Source: Desulfobacterales bacterium (GTDB lineage Bacteria > Desulfobacterota > Desulfobacteria > Desulfobacterales > C00003060). From it: a stretch of DNA of 8,847 nucleotides. Numbering within the stretch: position 1 is the stretch's first letter; every line of letters begins with the position of its first letter. Where the stretch lies: positions 1 to 8,847 of the forward strand of contig DAOUTV010000049.1 of assembly GCA_030668505.1 (NCBI GenBank). The letters run 5' to 3'. The position numbers and the translations under genes were made by a program. Under the pieces are notes generated by a model. The model made no database searches. It saw only the letters and a list, made by a program, of their open reading frames with translations, and was not told the DNA's origin. This document shows, in pieces, positions 1 through 6,482 of the stretch.

Positions 1-5
1 CATTA

Positions 6-35
6 ACTTTAGCTCATTTTAGGCACTTTAGCTCA
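6..35. repeat. Short direct repeat, 11 bp, period 19
   Basis: The 11-mer ACTTTAGCTCA occurs at 6-16 and again at 25-35, separated by an AT-rich spacer that itself contains TTTTAGGC. This lies upstream of murJ in non-coding sequence that continues past the left edge, so the array may be longer. It may be a degenerate intergenic repeat or a pair of regulator sites; nothing here decides which. Confidence 0.4.
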
Positions 36-170
36 CTTTTTGCTGAACACAGCAACAATGTTCTGCCAGAAAAAACACAAATTTTAGAACTAAGGAACTA
101 ATACCTGGAGGGTTGTGCCTCCGCCCTTCCATATTGTAAATTTTAACAGGCATCTGGCCGCCGGCACCTG

Positions 171-184
171 GTATTGAGCAATAC
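171..184. promoter_or_regulatory. Perfect small palindrome upstream of murJ
   Basis: GTATTG-AG-CAATAC is a perfect 6-bp inverted repeat with a 2-base centre, ending about 47 bases before the chosen murJ ATG. Its size and place would fit an operator, but a 6-bp palindrome can also occur by chance. I could not identify a convincing -35/-10 pair for murJ in 1-231. A second possible hairpin, GGAGG/CCTCC, lies at 107-122. Confidence 0.2.
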
Positions 185-231
185 AGTTTGGCCGACACCC
201 GGTCGACTACTAACATTTGGTCATTATTCAC

Positions 232-1800
232 ATGTCTGAAACCTCGCGTATGACAAAGGCCGCCGGCGTCGTGGGAGCAGCTACCCTGTTAAGCCGTATT
301 TTTGGACTGGTGCGGGATGTGGTGCTGGCTTGGCTATTCGGTGCGGGGATGGCTGCTGATGCCTTCTTTGTAGCTTTCAGGATCCCAAACCTTCTGCGCA
401 GGCTTTTTGCAGAGGGCTCCCTCACGATTTCATTCATTCCTGTGTTCACAGAATACCTGTACAAACATGGCCGTGAAGAGGCCTTTAAACTGGCACGATC
501 TTCTTGGTGGCTCCTTGCAATCATCCTGGCTGCAGTCAGTGTGGTTGGAGTCCTTCTGGCCCCCCTCATCGTGAAGGTTATTGGGTACGGTTTCTCAACA
601 TTTCCAGAGAAATATAATTTAACCGTTATTTTGACACGGATTATGTTCCCCTACATTTTTTTTATCGGGTTGGTTGCGCTATGTATGGGGATTTTGAATG
701 CTTTGGGACATTTTGCGGCACCGGCGCTTGCGCCGGTGTTGCTTAACCTCGCTATTATCAGCGCCGCGATCCTTCTTTCGCCACGCATGGAAAAACCGGC
801 AGTAGGCCTTGCTATCGGTGTCATGATAGGAGGGGGCTTACAGTTGGCTCTTCAAATTCCCTTTATGGTCCGTAATGGCTTTCATCTATTGGTGCGGAGC
901 CCTTTGTACCATACTGCTATACGGCGAATAGCAGCCCTGATGGCACCAGCTGTGCCAGGCGCTGCAGTCTATCAGGTCAATATCTTGGTGGGGACTGTAC
1001 TTGCTACACTCCTTCCAGAAGGTAGTGTGTCCTTTCTATACTATGCCGACAGATTGGTCCAATTTCCGCTTGGAGTGTTTGCCATTTCCCTTGCAACTGC
1101 TGTGTTGCCCAGTTTGTCCAAGCAAGCAGCCATAGACGACATGGAAGGGCTGAGGTCGTCTTTTTCATATGCCCTGAAGCTGGTCTTTTTTATCACAATA
1201 CCGGCTATGACAGGGCTCATTGTCCTGAGGGAACCTATTGTGCGACTTCTCTTTCAAAGAGGGGCCTTCGACCCAATCACAACGCGCTTGACTGCTGAAG
1301 CCCTTCTTTACTATGCTCTTGGTCTGTGGGCTTTTTCAGGCGTGCGCATTGTGGTTACTGCTTTTTATGCCCTTCAGGACACCAGAACCCCCCTCAAGAT
1401 AGCCATTATTTCCATTCTGGTGAACATTCTTTTGAGTATATTGCTTATGGGGCCAATGCGGCATGGCGGGCTTGCACTTGCAACGTCGATAGCTTCGGGG
1501 GTGAATCTGGTACTTCTCCTATGGGTGGTAAGAAAGCGATTGGGAGGCCCGATTGGAGCTCGGGATATACTTGGATCCGTTCTGAAATCAACGGTATCTG
1601 CAGCGGTGATGGGGTGTGTCATCGTCTTTCTGGCCTCATGGGCAACACCAAAATGCACTGGAAGCACGTGGCATCTTGTGGTATGGGTACTTGGCAGTGT
1701 TGTGGTGGGCTCGCTCCTTTACGGTACATGCGCTTTTCTCTTAAGGAGCCGAGAATTGGTAGCCATGGTTGATATTGTAAGAGGGAATCTTCGTAAATGA
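232..1800 (+). CDS. murJ: Lipid II flippase MurJ (MviN family)
   Basis: Integral inner-membrane protein of the MOP superfamily that moves undecaprenyl-linked peptidoglycan precursor (lipid II) to the outer face of the membrane. The N-terminal block is diagnostic: LLSRIFGLVRD at about residues 19-29, then ADAFFVAFRIPNLLRR at about 42-57, followed by FAEGSLTISFIPVF. By alignment from memory, R22, R28, D29, D43 and R57 correspond to the charged cavity residues R18, R24, D25, D39 and R53 of E. coli MurJ; R50 replaces K46 conservatively. Hydrophobic segments cover the whole length, as expected for 14 helices. The 522-residue length is normal for the family. I chose ATG 232. An in-frame TTG at 217 would add five residues and ATG 250 would remove six. 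None has a clear Shine-Dalgarno, so the start is uncertain. The 3' end overlaps the next gene by ATGA, implying translational coupling with the division gene. Confidence 0.96.
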   Translation: MSETSRMTKAAGVVGAATLLSRIFGLVRDVVLAWLFGAGMAADAFFVAFRIPNLLRRLFAEGSLTISFIPVFTEYLYKHGREEAFKLARSSWWLLAIILAAVSVVGVLLAPLIVKVIGYGFSTFPEKYNLTVILTRIMFPYIFFIGLVALCMGILNALGHFAAPALAPVLLNLAIISAAILLSPRMEKPAVGLAIGVMIGGGLQLALQIPFMVRNGFHLLVRSPLYHTAIRRIAALMAPAVPGAAVYQVNILVGTVLATLLPEGSVSFLYYADRLVQFPLGVFAISLATAVLPSLSKQAAIDDMEGLRSSFSYALKLVFFITIPAMTGLIVLREPIVRLLFQRGAFDPITTRLTAEALLYYALGLWAFSGVRIVVTAFYALQDTRTPLKIAIISILVNILLSILLMGPMRHGGLALATSIASGVNLVLLLWVVRKRLGGPIGARDILGSVLKSTVSAAVMGCVIVFLASWATPKCTGSTWHLVVWVLGSVVVGSLLYGTCAFLLRSRELVAMVDIVRGNLRK

Positions 1801-2105
1801 CGACTAAGCGCAAAATAGTTGTCATAATGGCTATCTTGGTGTTTTTTTCCTTTCTTTTTGTCATTGGGTTGGGTGACCGTGGTGCGGTTGATCTCTACAA
1901 ACACCATCTCAAAAAGGTTCGCTTAGACAGGTCAAACCTTGAGCTACAGAAGAAAAATAGGGATCTTTACCGCAGCATCCAGCGGTTAAAAACTGACCTC
2001 GAATTTATAGAAAATATTGCAAGGAGCGAGCTTGGGATGGTGGGAAAAGATGAGGTGGTTTATCAATTCAGGCAGAAAAAACAAACAAAGACTATTCATA
2101 ACTGA
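1797..2105 (+). CDS. Septum formation initiator, FtsB/DivIC family
   Basis: Small bitopic division protein of 102 residues. It has a short basic N-terminus (TTKRK), one transmembrane helix at about residues 7-25, and a periplasmic coiled coil at about 30-75 rich in L, K, E and R heptads. It then carries the family signature IARSELGMVGKDEVVY at about 74-89. In E. coli, FtsB joins FtsL and FtsQ to regulate septal peptidoglycan synthesis; the same role is inferred here. The ATG overlaps the murJ stop (ATGA), and a purine-rich GAGGGAA at 1781-1787 can act as Shine-Dalgarno. The stop overlaps the next start as TGATG, so the three genes form a tightly coupled unit. The family assignment is firm. 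Whether to call it FtsB or DivIC depends on taxonomic habit, so no symbol is given. Confidence 0.9.
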   Translation: MTTKRKIVVIMAILVFFSFLFVIGLGDRGAVDLYKHHLKKVRLDRSNLELQKKNRDLYRSIQRLKTDLEFIENIARSELGMVGKDEVVYQFRQKKQTKTIHN

Positions 2106-2866
2106 TGACTGATGACAAACTTAAAGGTGTTTCAACGGGTGGAGACGGTGACGATGCCGCAGAACTGACTCCAACGGCGACACTGGCAAGGCTTTACGAA
2201 GAACAGGGTTTTTTCGACAAGGCGGCATCAGTATACAAAAAACTCCTTGTCATGGAACCGGACCGGGCGGACTTGAAGGATAAGCTGGAGGATATTGAGA
2301 AAAGGTTGGCGGTTATATCACCACAGCCCGAGAAATCCGAGACAAGCACTATGCTGGACCACCTGACCGGGTGGCAGAAAGCGATTGGCGAGAGGAAGAA
2401 AATGCTGGATCAAGAAGGTGAGAAAAGACGAAGGATTTTAGTCATTCACGGCCCTAACCTTGGTATGCTTGGCCGTCGGGAGCCGTCGGTGTATGGCACC
2501 TTGACCCTTGAAGAGATAAATGAGGAGATCAAGAAGACTGCCGAAGAATGCGGCATGAGTGCTGATACCTTTCAATCAAACCACGAAGGAGAAATGATTG
2601 AAAAAATCTATGAGGCCATAGATGGTTACGACGTACTTATAATCAATGCTGCCGCTTACACACACACCAGCGTCGCCATTAGAGATGCCCTCTTGATGTT
2701 GGACATTCCGATTATTGAGGTGCACCTTTCCAATATCTATCGTCGAGAACCATTCAGGCAAAAGTCCATGATTGCAGATGTGGCAACTGCTCAAGTCGTC
2801 GGTTTTGGGAAAGATGGCTATACCATGGCTGTTCGAGGTTCAGTAAACATGAGTCGCCGTACATAG
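2105..2866 (+). CDS. aroQ: TPR-like domain fused to type II 3-dehydroquinate dehydratase
   Basis: Catalyses 3-dehydroquinate to 3-dehydroshikimate, step three of the shikimate pathway, by the type II (enolate) mechanism. The enzyme domain spans about residues 108-250. It shows HGPNLGMLGRREPSVYG, FQSNHEG, INAAAYTHTSVAIRDAL and EVHLSNIYRREPFR. Aligned from memory with M. tuberculosis AroQ, N118, R125, Y130 (catalytic base), N181, H207 and R214 are the active-site set, all present. Type II enzymes are usually about 140-160 residues; this one has 253. The extra N-terminus is an acidic lead (1-20), one TPR-like helix pair at about 21-70 (LARLYEEQGFFDKAASVYKK, then a PDRADLKDKLEDIEKRL helix) and a charged linker at about 71-107. 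Its start is coupled to the preceding gene by TGATG, with no clear Shine-Dalgarno of its own. No internal stop or frame change separates the two parts. A start inside the linker, for example M100, could yield a TPR-free enzyme, but nothing shows that it is used. Confidence 0.93.
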   Translation: MTDDKLKGVSTGGDGDDAAELTPTATLARLYEEQGFFDKAASVYKKLLVMEPDRADLKDKLEDIEKRLAVISPQPEKSETSTMLDHLTGWQKAIGERKKMLDQEGEKRRRILVIHGPNLGMLGRREPSVYGTLTLEEINEEIKKTAEECGMSADTFQSNHEGEMIEKIYEAIDGYDVLIINAAAYTHTSVAIRDALLMLDIPIIEVHLSNIYRREPFRQKSMIADVATAQVVGFGKDGYTMAVRGSVNMSRRT

Positions 2867-2872
2867 GGCACG

Positions 2873-2906
2873 GAGCAAAGCGCATGGAGCATAGAGCAAA
2901 GCGCAT
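2873..2906. repeat. 13-bp direct repeat between aroQ and efp
   Basis: GAGCAAAGCGCAT occurs at 2873-2885 and again at 2894-2906 (period 21), starting just after the aroQ stop. The intervening bases (GGAGCATA) resemble a third, degenerate unit. The purine-rich pattern resembles low-information intergenic repeats; no function is visible. It lies in the leader region of efp. Confidence 0.5.
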
Positions 2907-2968
2907 AGAATATTACGTTTTACTCTTTGTGCTTTGGGGTATGAAAACGGGAGGTTTCAAGAACAGGC

Positions 2969-3535
2969 ATGTATGACACATCAGGGTTCAGGAAAGGCTT
3001 AAAGATAGAACTAGAGGGGAAACCTTACGAAATATTAGATTTCTTGCATGTGAAGCCCGGTAAGGGGGGTGCATTTGTTCGGACCAAGCTCAGGAACATG
3101 CTTAATGGTCGTGTAATCGATAACACTTTTCGCGCAGGGGAGAAGGTCGACAGACCCGACCTTCTGGAAAGGCAGATGCAGTATCTGTACAAGGAAGTCG
3201 ATAACTATTGCCTGATGGACAACGAGACTTACGAGCAGTTCTTTCTCTCAGAGGAACAGATCGGAGGAAGCAGGTGGTTCCTGGCTGAAAATGAGACTGT
3301 GGATGTAATGTTTTTCAATGAGAAACCGATTGGAATTGAGCTCCCTATATTTGTCGAACTCAGTGTCGCAGATACCGTACCAGGCGTTAAGGGGGATACG
3401 GCCAGCAAGACCACAAAACCTGCAACCCTGGAGACCGGTGCAGTGATGCCTGTGCCTCTTTTCATAAACGTAGGGGATAGTATCAAGGTAGACACTCGAA
3501 CCGGCAAGTATGTTGAGCGGGTTAAAGGCAGTTGA
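2969..3535 (+). CDS. efp: Translation elongation factor P
   Basis: Cytoplasmic factor that binds the ribosome between the P and E sites and relieves stalling at polyproline stretches. It is collinear with standard EF-P over all 188 residues. The N-terminal KOW-like domain opens FRKGLKIELEGKPYEI and carries the tip loop VKPGKGGAFVRTK. The central OB domain contains ETYEQFFLSEEQIG. The C-terminal OB domain contains the family signature region VKGDTASKTTKPATLETG at about 140-157 and ends VDTRTGKYVERV. K32 in PGKGG corresponds to the residue that is beta-lysylated in E. coli (K34), so a Lys-type EF-P is expected; no modification enzyme lies in this window. The Shine-Dalgarno GGGAGGT at 2949-2955 is 13 bases from the ATG, a little far. 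The gap after aroQ and this separate ribosome site suggest partly independent expression. Confidence 0.97.
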   Translation: MYDTSGFRKGLKIELEGKPYEILDFLHVKPGKGGAFVRTKLRNMLNGRVIDNTFRAGEKVDRPDLLERQMQYLYKEVDNYCLMDNETYEQFFLSEEQIGGSRWFLAENETVDVMFFNEKPIGIELPIFVELSVADTVPGVKGDTASKTTKPATLETGAVMPVPLFINVGDSIKVDTRTGKYVERVKGS

Positions 3536-3586
3536 GAGCAATTATTACCTTATCATATCTTTAAATAAACAAACCTCTATTTTGGA

Positions 3587-5068
3587 TTAATAAAATGCGG
3601 ATTGGCGTCTTGCAGCATTGATCCAAGTTGCCACGCGTCTTTTGAGAATCGGCTTTTCCCGCAGGCGCAATCTTTGGTTGACCTTGATCAGGAGGGGAAA
3701 AAGCTCATCCGCCTTCTGCCTGCCCAATTTTTTCCGGGAATCTATGCCGGCCATCTCCAGAAGCCTTGCGTTGTCTGAGCCCATTCTAAGTAGGCTTACC
3801 AGTTCAAACCTCCGACGGATCCTGTCGCGAGATGGCATTCCGACGAGCATTTTTGTCTCTTCCCAGTTGTCCAAGACCTGTTCCGGATATCGCCATCCGT
3901 TTTGACTGAGCCTCCTTGCGTCATTCGGGCTGATGTCTTTCAGGATTTGTTGAAGGGTTTCTGAGCGACTGTCTATTGTATGGATTGTCATTTTTGCATA
4001 AGACCATTCACTCAAAAAAAGAGCGAGAACGATTATCAAAGAGTAGATGGCCTTGTATATTGTCCGGAAGGCCTTTCGACTTCCTGGCAGACCATCTAAA
4101 AAGGAAGGACGGGGCGAATCCGGGTCCCAATGGCGACCGCCCCTTAGGAGATAGAGGGCGTTTATAATAACGAAGCACTCAACACAGAAGGGCGGAAAGC
4201 CTAGAAATCCCAGGTAAGGCATCTCGAAAAATTTGCCTTCAGAGAAAAACGGGACCGTGTAGATCCATTTTTCCAAAGACCAAAAATTACATAACTCCCA
4301 GTAGCCGCCACAAATAATTCCTGCAAGTAGCAGACGAACAAAGGTGGTCCATTCGCCTTTCTTCCCATCCATGAGTAAGGAACGGGCGTTAAATCTTGCA
4401 CATATAGGTTCGAGGAACAGAGCAAAAGCGCCCCATACCAGGGGGAAAAAGTAGTCTGGAAAGACCAAGGGCAAAATCAGCATAAAAGATCCAACCATAA
4501 GGGAGGCCTTATGTACCCAGCCCTTGAGGACAAACTCGGTTTTAACGCGCCCAGGTATCTTCAGGTGGCAAAGGAGCCGGTAGACCAGAAACATACCAGG
4601 AAGCACGGTTGCAAAATCGAGATATGCCTCCACGTGGGACCAGAGCCCCTCAGGCGGGACACCGACATAATACCAGTCTTGCAGACGGAGATTCCAGACT
4701 TCGATGAAGAACCACAATATTGCAGACCAAAAGAGAAGGACGGCAAATTCTCGCGGCCTTTTCAGAATGAGGCCGTCGTTCCAGCGCCAATACAGGAGGC
4801 CGTCGAGAAACAGTATGAGCCCATACCAGGCGAATAGATATGTGTGGGCGTAGAAGGGAAAGACGTAATGGACAGTGCCCCAGAAGGTCAAAACGACTGT
4901 CATCACGCCGAGCATCATCATCAATATGCTGATGTAGCGATATTTCATCGGGCCAAGTGAAGTCTTTTTATCGATCTGAGGTTTTGAAATGGCTTCTATG
5001 ATTTTTCCTGAATATGACTTTTCGTTCAGGGGATATCTATGACTTTGCCTACGCCCCCATCCAAGCAT
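3587..5068 (-). CDS. Multi-pass membrane protein with duplicated membrane module and C-terminal DUF4332-like domain
   Basis: Function not recognised. After a basic N-terminus come hydrophobic segments to about residue 308. These contain two similar halves (about 80-166 and 210-308), each with WxGxxLFL(D/E), then E-x2-N, then W-x-Y-x2/3-P, then E-x1/2-YL-x-F and a Pro. The matched residues are E123/E258, N126/N261, W132/W268, Y134/Y270, P138/P273, E147/E282 and P157/P292. A further helix at about 339-355 precedes a soluble tail (about 360-490). The tail resembles the DUF4332 helix-hairpin-helix family (SLLRMGSDNARLLEMAGID, LLIKVNQRLRLREKP, VATWINAARR). That family match is from memory. The ORF begins at ATG 5068, overlapping the upstream hydrolase gene by 43 bases. 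ATG 4948 (MKYRYIS, residue 41), which avoids the overlap, is an alternative. Neither has a clear Shine-Dalgarno. Co-transcription with the hydrolase gene is likely. It converges on efp across 51 bases. Confidence 0.85.
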   Translation of the reverse strand: MLGWGRRQSHRYPLNEKSYSGKIIEAISKPQIDKKTSLGPMKYRYISILMMMLGVMTVVLTFWGTVHYVFPFYAHTYLFAWYGLILFLDGLLYWRWNDGLILKRPREFAVLLFWSAILWFFIEVWNLRLQDWYYVGVPPEGLWSHVEAYLDFATVLPGMFLVYRLLCHLKIPGRVKTEFVLKGWVHKASLMVGSFMLILPLVFPDYFFPLVWGAFALFLEPICARFNARSLLMDGKKGEWTTFVRLLLAGIICGGYWELCNFWSLEKWIYTVPFFSEGKFFEMPYLGFLGFPPFCVECFVIINALYLLRGGRHWDPDSPRPSFLDGLPGSRKAFRTIYKAIYSLIIVLALFLSEWSYAKMTIHTIDSRSETLQQILKDISPNDARRLSQNGWRYPEQVLDNWEETKMLVGMPSRDRIRRRFELVSLLRMGSDNARLLEMAGIDSRKKLGRQKADELFPLLIKVNQRLRLREKPILKRRVATWINAARRQSAFY

Positions 5069-5670
5069 TTGTCAGGATATAGCTTTTTAATTTTTGACTG
5101 ATACTGGGTGCAATGGCAGGCACATACCGAGTGCAAATCTTTGAGAAGATCAAATTCACGGAACCCGTGCAGGCCCCCGATCAGTGTGGAGACTTTGCCA
5201 AAAGGCGAAGCAGCCTCCAGGATGCGTCCTACGCCCGGATGGGAGCACCCCGCGATCACAACCAGCCCTGTGTCGGTTTTGACTACAAGGGCTTGTTCTA
5301 CCTCCTTCAATTCGCCGGTAGAAAATACGTTGCCGGTGATCTCAATTGCATTATTGACCTCAACAACATTTCTATCGGGAAGGAACGTCTGAAAGGAGGC
5401 GGGGAGATAGAGGCTGGCACTTCTGTTGACTTTCAGCAATTTCTTGAGCCCGCCTGTGTGGTCCCAATGGGCATGGGATACAACTATAATGTCAATTGCC
5501 TCAGGATCTATACCAAGTTTTTCAATATTGTGCAAAAGTATGGTGCCTTTTGCGCCGGTATCAAAGAGGATCCTTGGGGTGTTTTCTATCTCAAGATAGC
5601 AGGAAAACCCCCAATCAGGTATGAGATCTTTCTCGTATGCAGTGTTGTCATAAACGAGAGTCACTTTCAT
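5026..5670 (-). CDS. Metallo-beta-lactamase-fold hydrolase (COG1237-like)
   Basis: Soluble dinuclear-metal hydrolase of the metallo-beta-lactamase fold, 214 residues, without a signal peptide. Visible motifs are D37-T-G, the metal signature SHAHWDHTGG (H66, H68, D70, H71), AGCSHPG (H144), and GGLHGF (H168). The combination of HWDHTGGL and AGCSHPGVGRIL is typical of proteins annotated as dihydropterin ribofuranosylaminobenzene 5'-phosphate synthases, COG1237. That activity is poorly established outside methanogens, so no substrate is assigned here. The protein is shorter than the 250-300 residues usual for that group. An unusual C-A-C-H-C cluster near 183-187 could add metal or redox chemistry. 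A good Shine-Dalgarno, GGGAG (complement of 5679-5683), lies 8 bases before the ATG. It is the first gene of a likely two-gene unit with the downstream membrane protein. The leader contains the palindrome-rich region. Confidence 0.88.
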   Translation of the reverse strand: MKVTLVYDNTAYEKDLIPDWGFSCYLEIENTPRILFDTGAKGTILLHNIEKLGIDPEAIDIIVVSHAHWDHTGGLKKLLKVNRSASLYLPASFQTFLPDRNVVEVNNAIEITGNVFSTGELKEVEQALVVKTDTGLVVIAGCSHPGVGRILEAASPFGKVSTLIGGLHGFREFDLLKDLHSVCACHCTQYQSKIKKLYPDKCLDGGVGKVIDIP

Positions 5671-5700
5671 GTTATGATCTCCCTTTTATTAGCCACTGTG

Positions 5701-5750
5701 AAGGGGGTTCTCTCGCCCGCTCACCCCCTTGGGGGGCTCGCTTGAGCCCG
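5701..5750. repeat. G/C-rich hairpin pair
   Basis: AAGGGGG (5701-5707) pairs with CCCCCTT (5724-5730), and GGGCTC (5734-5739) pairs with GAGCCC (5744-5749) around a GCTT loop. The block is more GC-rich than its flanks and lies directly upstream of the hydrolase gene on the minus strand. There is no T-run of the kind expected of an intrinsic terminator. It looks like an inserted intergenic palindrome. Confidence 0.45.
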
Positions 5751-5753
5751 CAG

Positions 5754-5906
5754 CAAAGTTCACAGAGATTATTTTGATCTTGGCCAGATTTTTGAGAAGG
5801 AAAAATCAGGCCAAATACTCAGCCCTGCCGAGGCAAATTTCCAGCGATAGCTGGCTTGAACTTTGATCTGGATTGCCCTCTCAGCAATCCAGATCAAGCC
5901 TCTGTG
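5754..5906. repeat. Composite inverted-repeat region ending inside tadA
   Basis: Several nested inverted repeats fill this stretch. CAAAGTTC (5754-5761) matches GAACTTTG (5858-5865). CACAGAG (5761-5767) and TTGATCT (5774-5780) match AGATCAA (5891-5897) and CTCTGTG (5900-5906). Hairpin A has arms 5780-5793 and 5801-5814 (13 of 14 paired, 7-base loop). Hairpin B has arms 5863-5876 and 5884-5897 (14 of 14 paired, 7-base loop). A small CCAGC-GATA-GCTGG hairpin lies at 5841-5854. The right side runs into the 3' end of tadA and contains its TGA (5894-5896). Hairpin B could help end tadA transcription, but no T-run follows on the minus strand. Confidence 0.65.
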
Positions 5907-6412
5907 TCCTCAGCGCACTCTGTGAGAGGGAAAATAACGCTTTTCAATTGCTTTTTTACCGCCATGCGTCTGGCTTGAAAGAAGTCCTGGATCAACTTTC
6001 TACATTCGTTTTCGAGCAGCCCTCCCTTGACATCAATCGTATGGTTCAGACTGACGTCTGCGGCCAGGTTGTAACGAGACACCGCGCCGCCCCATTTAGG
6101 GTCCTCGGCCCCGAAGATGATCCCGGCAACCCGGGCGTGAAGCAGCGCTCCCATGCACATGATGCACGGCTCAATTGTAACATAAAGTGTAGTGTTTAGA
6201 AGTCGATAATTTCCAACGACTTGGGATGCTGCTCGAAGGGCCAGGATTTCCGCATGGGCAGTAGGATCACATAGTGCAATGGTTCGGTTGTGGGCACCAG
6301 CCAGCACGGTGCCATCTTGTGCTACCAGGACAGCTCCTACAGGCACCTCGTCTTCACGGGCGGCCTGTTGTGCTTCTATCAGGGCCTGGCGCATAAAGTG
6401 GCTATAGTCCAA
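5894..6412 (-). CDS. tadA: tRNA-specific adenosine deaminase TadA
   Basis: Zinc deaminase that converts adenosine 34 of tRNA-Arg(ACG) to inosine, so one tRNA can read CGU, CGC and CGA. Of the 172 residues, the cytidine-deaminase fold shows VPVGAVLV at about 23-30, the HAE motif in PTAHAEILAL (H53 zinc ligand, E55 proton shuttle) and EPCIMC (C83 and C86 zinc ligands). It also has the TadA-specific FGAEDPKWGG at about 100-109 and a helical, basic C-terminus. The start is a TTG. ATG 6394 (residue 7) exists, but the TTG gives the usual N-terminal length and has GGAG spaced 7 bases upstream. The last residues (TECAEDTEA) and the stop lie in or beside the palindromic region, so the C-terminus may have been altered by that repeat. 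The gene is divergent from its substrate tRNA gene, with only 70 bases between them. Confidence 0.96.
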   Translation of the reverse strand: MDYSHFMRQALIEAQQAAREDEVPVGAVLVAQDGTVLAGAHNRTIALCDPTAHAEILALRAASQVVGNYRLLNTTLYVTIEPCIMCMGALLHARVAGIIFGAEDPKWGGAVSRYNLAADVSLNHTIDVKGGLLENECRKLIQDFFQARRMAVKKQLKSVIFPLTECAEDTEA

Positions 6413-6423
6413 TGTTCAACTCC
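6413..6423 (-). promoter_or_regulatory. Shine-Dalgarno that fixes the TTG start of tadA
   Basis: On the minus strand GGAG (complement of 6420-6423) is followed by 7 bases and then TTG. This spacing is ideal and supports TTG over the internal ATG at 6394 as the start. Confidence 0.65.
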
Positions 6424-6438
6424 GGACTTGCAATCATC

Positions 6439-6467
6439 TTGACAGTGCAGTGCAAAAACACTATAAG
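6439..6467 (+). promoter_or_regulatory. Sigma-70-type promoter of tRNA-Arg
   Basis: TTGACA (6439-6444, perfect -35), a 17-base spacer, then TATAAG (6462-6467, 5 of 6 to the -10 consensus). Transcription should begin near 6474, leaving a leader of about 8-10 bases before the mature tRNA. The promoter lies wholly within the intergenic space shared with tadA, so tadA's own promoter must overlap or interleave with it; I could not identify that promoter. Confidence 0.8.
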
Positions 6468-6482
6468 ATGCGATTCATAAAT

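Noticed and set aside
28..231. 67-residue minus-strand ORF upstream of murJ
   Set aside because: It has a GTG start, no ribosome site and irregular composition, and it covers a repeat and a palindrome. No family features are visible.
1326..1772. 148-residue plus-strand ORF inside murJ
   Set aside because: It is another frame of a well-recognised membrane protein, with no independent features.
3618..4837. Plus-strand ORFs at 3618-3905, 3976-4167 and 4511-4837
   Set aside because: They lie antisense to the membrane-protein gene, which has a consistent hydrophobic pattern and an internal repeat.
5113..5745. 210-residue plus-strand ORF opposite the MBL hydrolase
   Set aside because: It is antisense to a gene with a complete metal-binding motif set and ends in GC-rich palindromes, so it is a shadow.
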